NCBI GenBank assembly: GCA_947644475.1
Contig: CANRZQ010000003.1
Coordinates: forward strand, 1-26,651
From: an uncultured Muribaculaceae bacterium
GTDB lineage: Bacteria > Bacteroidota > Bacteroidia > Bacteroidales > Muribaculaceae
Length of the DNA: 26,651 nucleotides
Direction: 5' to 3'
Shown piece by piece: positions 22,060 through 26,651 of this stretch (within the stretch, counting starts at the first letter, position 1; the number at the start of each line of letters is the position of its first letter). The translations under genes and the position numbers were made by a program. The notes under the pieces were generated by a model. It was not told where the DNA came from, did not search any database, and saw nothing but the letters and a program-made list of their open reading frames with translations.

Positions 22060-22127
22060 TTTTCGGCTAAAACTATGATGATGTGCAATTTGTTATGAAT
22101 GTATCACTTAACCTAATTTTTTTAATC

Positions 22128-22535
22128 ATGAGTTACAAGATTGATGAAATAGAAGGCATCGGCGCAGCATATGCCGAGAAACTTCAAGAGGCAGGCATCC
22201 GCACAACCGACGATTTGCTCGACCGCTGCGAGACGCGCCGCGGACGTGCCGCCCTGGCCGAGGCAACAGGCATCTCCGAAAAACTTATCCTCAAATGGAC
22301 CAACCATGCCGACCTGTTCCGCATCCGCGGTATCGCCGGCCAGTTTGCCGAACTGCTCGAGGCTGCCGGCGTCGACACCGTGAAGGAACTGCGCCACCGT
22401 GTGGCCGGTAACCTTGCCGCAGCCTGCGAGGAGGTGAACGACAGGCGCAACCTGTGCAACCGTGTGCCGTCGGTAAAGGAAATCCAGGCTATGATCGACC
22501 AGGCCAAGGAAATGGAGCCGCGCGTTAAATATTGA
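22128..22535 (+). CDS. DUF4332 helix-hairpin-helix protein
   Basis: This 135-residue protein is cytoplasmic and almost all helical. MSYKIDEIEGIGAAYAEKLQ, then AGIRTTDDLLDRCETRRGRA, is a helix-hairpin-helix of the DUF4332 type. A second comes at LFRIRGIAGQFAELLEAAGV with DTVKELRHRV. Such tandem HhH units usually bind DNA backbone or act as protein contacts, but no specific role is known for this family. The ATG at 22128 was chosen because an in-frame ATG at 22083 adds a hydrophobic stretch (MQFVMNVSLNLIFLI) foreign to the family. It stands alone, divergent from mscL and followed by a hairpin. Confidence 0.82.
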   Translation: MSYKIDEIEGIGAAYAEKLQEAGIRTTDDLLDRCETRRGRAALAEATGISEKLILKWTNHADLFRIRGIAGQFAELLEAAGVDTVKELRHRVAGNLAAACEEVNDRRNLCNRVPSVKEIQAMIDQAKEMEPRVKY

Positions 22536-22561
22536 ATCTTATTTAAGGTATTAGGCCTTGA

Positions 22562-22600
22562 TTGGAGGATTGCGCATGTTTTATTTGCGTAATCCTCCAA
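22562..22600 (+). terminator. Hairpin after the DUF4332 gene
   Basis: TTGGAGGATTGCGCA (22562-22576) pairs with TGCGTAATCCTCCAA (22586-22600) at 14 of 15 positions around a 9-nt loop, 26 bp after the stop at 22535. No U-run follows. The loop edge and right flank repeat the word ATTTGCG, so it may also influence the next gene at 22635. Confidence 0.5.
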
Positions 22601-22634
22601 AATTGTGTAATTTGCGCAACAAAATTCTTCTATT

Positions 22635-23243
22635 ATGCAGGCGCTTAAAATTTTTCCCACGTCGATCAACGAGCGGTTTATCGACACGGCCGTGGAGGCT
22701 CTTACCGACGGACAGGTTATCTTGTATCCCACCGACACTGTATATGCCTTGGGCTGCGACGCGCTGTCGAACCGCGCCATCGAGCGGCTCTGCGCCATCA
22801 AGGGCGTTGCCCCCGACAAGCAGTTGCTCTCGATTGTGTGCGCCGACATGTCGCAGGCGTCGGAGTATGCGCGCATCGACAACCGCGCTTTCCGCCTTAT
22901 GAAGGAATGGCTGCCCGGTCCGGTCACGTTTGTGCTGCCGGTGTCGCCGCGCCTGCCAAAGGTGCTGAAAGGCCGCAAGACCGTGGAGGTGCGCGTGCCC
23001 GACAATGCGATAGCGTGCGCCCTGGCCCGAGCCTTGGGCCACCCGATACTGTCGGCGTCGGTCGACATCGACGATGCCGACGAACTGGCCTCGCCCGACG
23101 CCATACGCATGCACTATGCCCATTGCGCCGACCTGATGGTCGACGGCGGCGAGGGCGGCACGGCGCACTCTACGGTGGTGGACCTCACCGACTCGGCCTC
23201 GCCCGTGATACTCCGCCGGGGCATCGCCGAGGTGGAAGTGTAG
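22635..23243 (+). CDS. Sua5/YciO/YrdC family protein, probable threonylcarbamoyl-AMP synthase
   Basis: Members of this family make threonylcarbamoyl-AMP from threonine, bicarbonate and ATP for the t6A tRNA modification. The YciO branch has less clear activity. The 202-residue protein has the YrdC-fold blocks GQVILYPTDTVYALGCDALS, RLCAIKGVAPDKQLLSIV (where TsaC proteins have the KxR nucleotide-binding motif), EWLPGPVTFVLPVSPRLPK, VEVRVPDNAIACALARALGH and STVVDLTDSASPVILRRGIA. The second basic residue of KxR is not Arg here (KGVAPDKQ), which leans toward the YciO-type subgroup, so no symbol is given. The downstream gap to the convergent secreted-protein gene is filled by repeats and a terminator. 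Confidence 0.88.
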   Translation: MQALKIFPTSINERFIDTAVEALTDGQVILYPTDTVYALGCDALSNRAIERLCAIKGVAPDKQLLSIVCADMSQASEYARIDNRAFRLMKEWLPGPVTFVLPVSPRLPKVLKGRKTVEVRVPDNAIACALARALGHPILSASVDIDDADELASPDAIRMHYAHCADLMVDGGEGGTAHSTVVDLTDSASPVILRRGIAEVEV

Positions 23244-23310
23244 AAGTTGGGAAGTTTGGGAGTTGGGAAGTTTAAGGTCCTTAATGACCTTAAAGTCCTT
23301 AAAATACTTA
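23244..23310. repeat. Composite intergenic repeat: G-rich tract then CCTTAA-type repeats
   Basis: AAGTTGGGAAGTTTGGGAG and one more unit (23244-23271) are followed by short repeats of the word CCTTAA (GGTCCTTAATGACCTTAAAG, then TCCTTAAAATACTTAAAA), some inverted. A GC-rich hairpin follows at 23320. This is the same order of blocks as at 15932-16127. Confidence 0.65.
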
Positions 23311-23319
23311 AAATAAGCG

Positions 23320-23351
23320 AGCGCCGCGCCCCGAAGATGGGGTGCGGCGCT
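23320..23351. terminator. GC-rich terminator hairpin between convergent genes
   Basis: AGCGCCGCGCCCC (23320-23332) pairs with GGGGTGCGGCGCT (23339-23351) over 13 bp, with one G-U pair and the 6-nt loop GAAGAT. It separates the YrdC-type gene and the 966-residue gene, which converge on it. Confidence 0.7.
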
Positions 23352-23376
23352 TGAAAGTTATGGGGGAAGTGTATTT

Positions 23377-26277
23377 TTAGAAGCGTACTTTGGCGGCGCG
23401 GCCGTTGGCAACGTGGATGTAGATGTTGCCGGCGGCGGGAGCGTCGACGCGGATGCCCTGGATGGTGTAGTAGGTGGCGTCGGCATCGGCAGCGTTGATG
23501 TCGGTGATGCCGGTGGTGATGCCTTGCGACATCTCAGCCACGTCGGAAGCGTTCCAAAGGTGTGCTCCGGCCATTGTGGGCACGGCTACGGCCTTGATAT
23601 TGATAGGATTGCCGTGGGCGATGTTTTGCCAGTTGTTGGGGTGGACGGCGTAGAAGGGACCGGAGTAGACGAATGTGCCCTTGTCGAGTGTCGGGTCGGC
23701 AATGGGAGTTTCTTCCTCCTCGCCTTCGGCGCGAGAGCGGGCCGATGCGGCGGCGTTTTCTTCACGGGCATTCTTGATGTCGGGCGTAGAGCCGTCGCGG
23801 GTGTAGTAGATAGTGGCGTTGCCGGCAGCGTGGAAAGCGTGCGAGATGGTCACAGGCTTGTGGATATACTGTGCTCCGCCCTGGGTCGGCTCACCGTTCT
23901 CTTCGAACGAGATGGCAGGCATCGTGTCGATGGCGAGCATCGGGTCGTTGGAGTCGGCAATCACAGCGTCGACGATAGAGATTGTCTCGCCGTCCTTTGC
24001 CACAGTGCCGATTACATTGTGGATGCGGTTTGCGACAAAACTGTTTTTGTTGTTATCTTCAAGAGTGACGGGGTAGCGGGCCTCGACAGCACCGTTTTCA
24101 AGATTGTAGACAATGATGTTTTTCACACCGTCTTCTTCCACAACATAAGCGTCGGAAATCATCACGAGGTCGCCTGCCTGGCGGTTTTCGTCAAGTTGTG
24201 CGATGTTGTTGTAGGCATAGTGATAGCCGTCAACCTTGGCGTACATATAGACATCTTGCTGGTCTCCGGCTGCATAGCAAGAGAACAGTTTATTATTGTT
24301 ATTATGTTTGATTACATTTCGAGAGTCGTCGGTGTTGTGGAATTTTATCGTGGCAGAATATGTGTTGGCTCCTATTTCAATAGCAGCGATGCTGTTATTA
24401 GTGATTTCGGCAGATGTTCTCATGTAATTTCCACCACCGGGAGCGTAGAGATACTGCATGTTATTTTCTTCATCCATGCCGACGTAGAGGTTCCATTTGT
24501 AATCGTCGGTAGCAGTGTAGTCTTCGATAAGAGTGATCATCTGCACTTCATCGCCGGGATTTACGATGTATTTGCGGGCAACCATGTCGACAGCAGTTTC
24601 GCTACGGTTGTTTTTGTTTTGAGTTGTGCTCATAGCCACGGAAGTGTTGCCGTCGTGGGCTATGATAACTTCCTTACCGTATTCGAGCTGGTCGGTGGAG
24701 GTGATGATTTGGTAGAATGTGTAGGGCTTCTCGACACCTACGAAGGAAATGGAGACGGTTTCAGAGTCGCCGACGGCATTAGTGGCGAAGAAAGAGTAGG
24801 AGCAGTCTGTCGATACATAGAATGTGTAAGAGGAGCCGGCAACTGTTGCAGATTCGCCGTCGATGGTATAGGTGATGGATTCAGCACCCTTGGCCGATAC
24901 AGTGACGGGGACAACCTTGCCAATTTCGTATTCATATGTCGCGCCGTTGAATTCTGCGCCGTTGATGGTGATGACGGGAGCGGAGGGAGCGGGAATGTCG
25001 ATGGTGTATGTTGCGGATGCTACGGCAGATACCTTGCCGTCGCGCACTGCAATAGCCTTGACAGTTGTGGTTTTGTCGATGGAAATCGCGTCGGTGTAGG
25101 GCGTTGATTCTGCGGTGGGTTCTGTGCCATCGATTGTGTAGAAAATAGATGAGCCGTTAGTGGCAAAGATTTCAACAGATTGCGCTTCTGTGTAAGTACC
25201 CTCTGCAAGCGAGAAAGTGGGAGCAGCCGGTGCGCCGTCGCCCTTCACATATTTGTAGAAAGCGGTTTGGGTGGATTTAATATTGGTAGTGGAGGACGTG
25301 TAGCAACGCCAGTCAGAGTTATTGTATACTCCTAAATATCGGCTTGTAGCTGTATTTTTCAGATAGCCGGATGTCCAGGAGAATGTGTTATTGGTGTTTG
25401 TGCCGACACGGACGCCATTATTGCTATTTGTTGTATAAAGATAATCCTTTTCGTTGGTTACAGTTGCGAACTTGTAGTTTTGACCTGTAACTTCAATTTT
25501 ATAAAGCAGATTGTTGTCGGGGGTGGAAGTCAGTTTGGATTTATCGGCGTTAAGTGTTACTTGTGTCGCTGCCGGTGCGCTTGACGAGCCATTGGAGGAG
25601 TTAAGAGCGCGAGAACTGCTTTTGTCAACAATTACGACAATGTCGCCGGTGACAAGTTTGGATATATCGGTAAGATAGTATCCTTCCTCGCTCGGGGTGG
25701 GGTCGGGATCAACCGGGTCAACGGGATCAACGGGTGTTTTACCGCCATCGCCGCCTTCTTCGGCATCATATATGACGGTAACGGATTTGATGTAGCCGCG
25801 TTTGGTCGTTACGGAAAGTTTGATGGAGGTTATAGCCGGGTTGAGTATGTAATTTGAGTTTTCAAATTCATAGTTTTCGTATTCATTGGTAAGGGCATTT
25901 GAATTCGTGGCGTCAAAAGGACCGCTTACTTTGCAATCGGCATCTGAGCCGTATCTTTTTGCATAAACTATGATTTTTTTTGCTTTTACCTGTCCCTCAG
26001 GGTTAAGGTTAATGGTAAATGAACCTCTGCTGCTACTGTTGCCAAAGCGCAATCCCTCATTTTTTGAGGCATCATAAATTTTATTTACATCTGTAATGTT
26101 GTTTACATAAATATCGCCTTCTGTAATGGCATTTTGAATGGAGGTTGCTGTCATTGTTCCTCCATCATTGCCTTGCGCAGCAAATGTGATAGTGTAGGAT
26201 TTTTCGGCGGCGACGGCGGTGGGGGTGCCGGCGAAAAGGAGGGTTAGGAACCCGAAAAGGAGTAGTAGTTTTTTCAT
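23377..26277 (-). CDS. Large secreted multidomain protein with chitobiase-like C-terminal domain
   Basis: This 966-residue protein has a signal peptide (residues 1-24, KKLLLLFGFLTLLFAGTPTA). Next comes a beta-rich domain to about 172, then an acidic Pro linker (TPVDPVDPVDPDPTPSEEG, 181-199) encoded by a short in-frame tandem repeat. A second beta-rich region begins YYLTDISKLVTGDIVVIVDK. Near residues 355-430 is a chitobiase/hexosaminidase C-terminal type domain (IFYTIDGTEPTAESTPYTDA, TTTVKAIAVRDGKVS). An Ig-like domain follows, and a partial chitobiase-like motif appears later (ATIYYTRDGSTPD). The protein ends in the tail YYTIQGIRVDAPAAGNIYIH plus NGRAAKVRF, close to the tail of the protein at 6225. 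No catalytic domain was recognised, so binding or adhesion at the cell surface is the best inference. Confidence 0.82.
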   Translation of the reverse strand: MKKLLLLFGFLTLLFAGTPTAVAAEKSYTITFAAQGNDGGTMTATSIQNAITEGDIYVNNITDVNKIYDASKNEGLRFGNSSSRGSFTINLNPEGQVKAKKIIVYAKRYGSDADCKVSGPFDATNSNALTNEYENYEFENSNYILNPAITSIKLSVTTKRGYIKSVTVIYDAEEGGDGGKTPVDPVDPVDPDPTPSEEGYYLTDISKLVTGDIVVIVDKSSSRALNSSNGSSSAPAATQVTLNADKSKLTSTPDNNLLYKIEVTGQNYKFATVTNEKDYLYTTNSNNGVRVGTNTNNTFSWTSGYLKNTATSRYLGVYNNSDWRCYTSSTTNIKSTQTAFYKYVKGDGAPAAPTFSLAEGTYTEAQSVEIFATNGSSIFYTIDGTEPTAESTPYTDAISIDKTTTVKAIAVRDGKVSAVASATYTIDIPAPSAPVITINGAEFNGATYEYEIGKVVPVTVSAKGAESITYTIDGESATVAGSSYTFYVSTDCSYSFFATNAVGDSETVSISFVGVEKPYTFYQIITSTDQLEYGKEVIIAHDGNTSVAMSTTQNKNNRSETAVDMVARKYIVNPGDEVQMITLIEDYTATDDYKWNLYVGMDEENNMQYLYAPGGGNYMRTSAEITNNSIAAIEIGANTYSATIKFHNTDDSRNVIKHNNNNKLFSCYAAGDQQDVYMYAKVDGYHYAYNNIAQLDENRQAGDLVMISDAYVVEEDGVKNIIVYNLENGAVEARYPVTLEDNNKNSFVANRIHNVIGTVAKDGETISIVDAVIADSNDPMLAIDTMPAISFEENGEPTQGGAQYIHKPVTISHAFHAAGNATIYYTRDGSTPDIKNAREENAAASARSRAEGEEEETPIADPTLDKGTFVYSGPFYAVHPNNWQNIAHGNPINIKAVAVPTMAGAHLWNASDVAEMSQGITTGITDINAADADATYYTIQGIRVDAPAAGNIYIHVANGRAAKVRF

Positions 26278-26651
26278 ATATTTTAGTGATTGGTTGGCAG
26301 GATAGGGGATAGGTAAATGTATATTGATGTTTATTTTTCAAAATGAGTGTTTATTAACGGTGTGGAAGGTAGAATTATGTGTGTTTAACACTACTTTAAC
26401 GTTTGTTTAACATTATTTGCATATAAGAGCATAAGCCGAGGCCAATCCGGATTTATGGGCATGTCTTTTCGGCAGAAGCGGCAGAGCCGCTTAATATGGT
26501 AGGCATGGGCGCAAGCCCATGTTATGATGATATGTTGTTATTCGACTGCGGCCGCAGTCGAACCTCCGTGATGCGTCATAAACACGGGCTTTCGCCCACT
26601 GCTGTCCCAAAAGATTTTTAACAAACGCCATTTACTTATTGATTTTCATGA
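26278..26651. repeat. Right-end intergenic region with a series of hairpins
   Basis: No gene was seen in these 374 bp. From 26476 several separate palindromes follow: AAGCGG-CAGAG-CCGCTT (26476-26492), CATGGGC-GCAA-GCCCATG (26504-26521), the perfect 22-bp palindrome centred on GCGGCCGC (26541-26562), and GGGC/GCCC around 26586-26597. Bases 26278-26460 are AT-rich with scattered TTTAAC words (about 26382-26412). The promoter of the 966-residue gene should lie there, but no good match to the consensus was found. Confidence 0.55.

Noticed and set aside
23244..23310. Short repeated words between genes considered as a CRISPR array.
   Set aside because: Units are under 10 bp and degenerate with no unique spacers of regular length, and no cas gene is present. 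The same applies to the tracts at 9219, 11756 and 15932.
23413..25107. A 564-codon plus-strand open frame opposite the large secreted protein.
   Set aside because: It is Val/Gly/Asp-rich with no domain, and it lies wholly antisense to a gene with a signal peptide, recognisable domains and a conserved tail.
25707..25738. Tandem 9-bp DNA repeat as a mobile or regulatory feature.
   Set aside because: It is in frame and encodes the VDP-repeat linker of the secreted protein, so a coding explanation is enough.

Overview
The window reads as a moderately GC-rich chromosome segment from a gut-type member of the Bacteroidales. It is most like the Muribaculaceae/Bacteroidaceae, but that is inferred from protein style and not from a marker tree. 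Supporting signs are promoters of the Bacteroidetes form (TTG or TTTG, about 20 bp, then TAnnTTTG), a very large signal peptidase I, a nucleoside kinase with an N-terminal TGS domain, DUF1573 and DUF4919 proteins, and secreted proteins ending in a short tail like a Bacteroidetes sorting signal. Nearly all genes are core housekeeping genes. No rRNA, tRNA, CRISPR array, prophage or complete defence system was recognised.

Layout. 1-4.0 kb, plus strand: a LolC/E-type ABC permease cut by the window edge, a radical SAM protein, chorismate synthase (aroC) and a WbqC-family protein. 4.1-9.2 kb, minus strand: signal peptidase I (lepB) behind an Lrp/AsnC regulator, a secreted YD-motif protein, and the TGS-nucleoside kinase. 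9.3-11.8 kb, plus strand: a SpoU-type RNA methyltransferase, a decayed IS5-like element bounded by 36-bp inverted repeats, and a two-gene membrane/exported protein unit. 11.8-21.9 kb, minus strand: acyltransferase-3, recA, DUF1573, meaB, a PpiD-like chaperone, a GxxExxY protein, and a compact run mscL-aroK-alanine dehydrogenase-like-rnhA. 22.1-23.2 kb, plus strand: a DUF4332 protein and a Sua5/YciO/YrdC protein. 23.4-26.3 kb, minus strand: a 966-residue secreted protein with a chitobiase-like domain.

The genes are mostly ordinary, and the unusual content lies between them. Most gaps carry structured, repeated DNA: a REPIN-like doublet of hairpin-bearing 28-mers plus a third copy; two copies of a 56-bp element whose stem is kept while its loop varies; G-rich AGTTGGGA tracts in four gaps, two of them followed by TTAGG/CCTTAA-type repeats and a GC-rich hairpin; a 31-bp repeat in two gaps; CGTTAATT words on both sides of the GxxExxY gene in opposite orientation; and a set of perfect palindromes at the right end. 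These look like several families of small dispersed intergenic elements, some of which supply terminators or leader sequences.

Among the proteins, the most notable is an alanine dehydrogenase family member that appears to have lost the usual catalytic Lys and His and the third glycine of the nucleotide-binding loop. It sits in a tight operon with mscL, aroK and rnhA.
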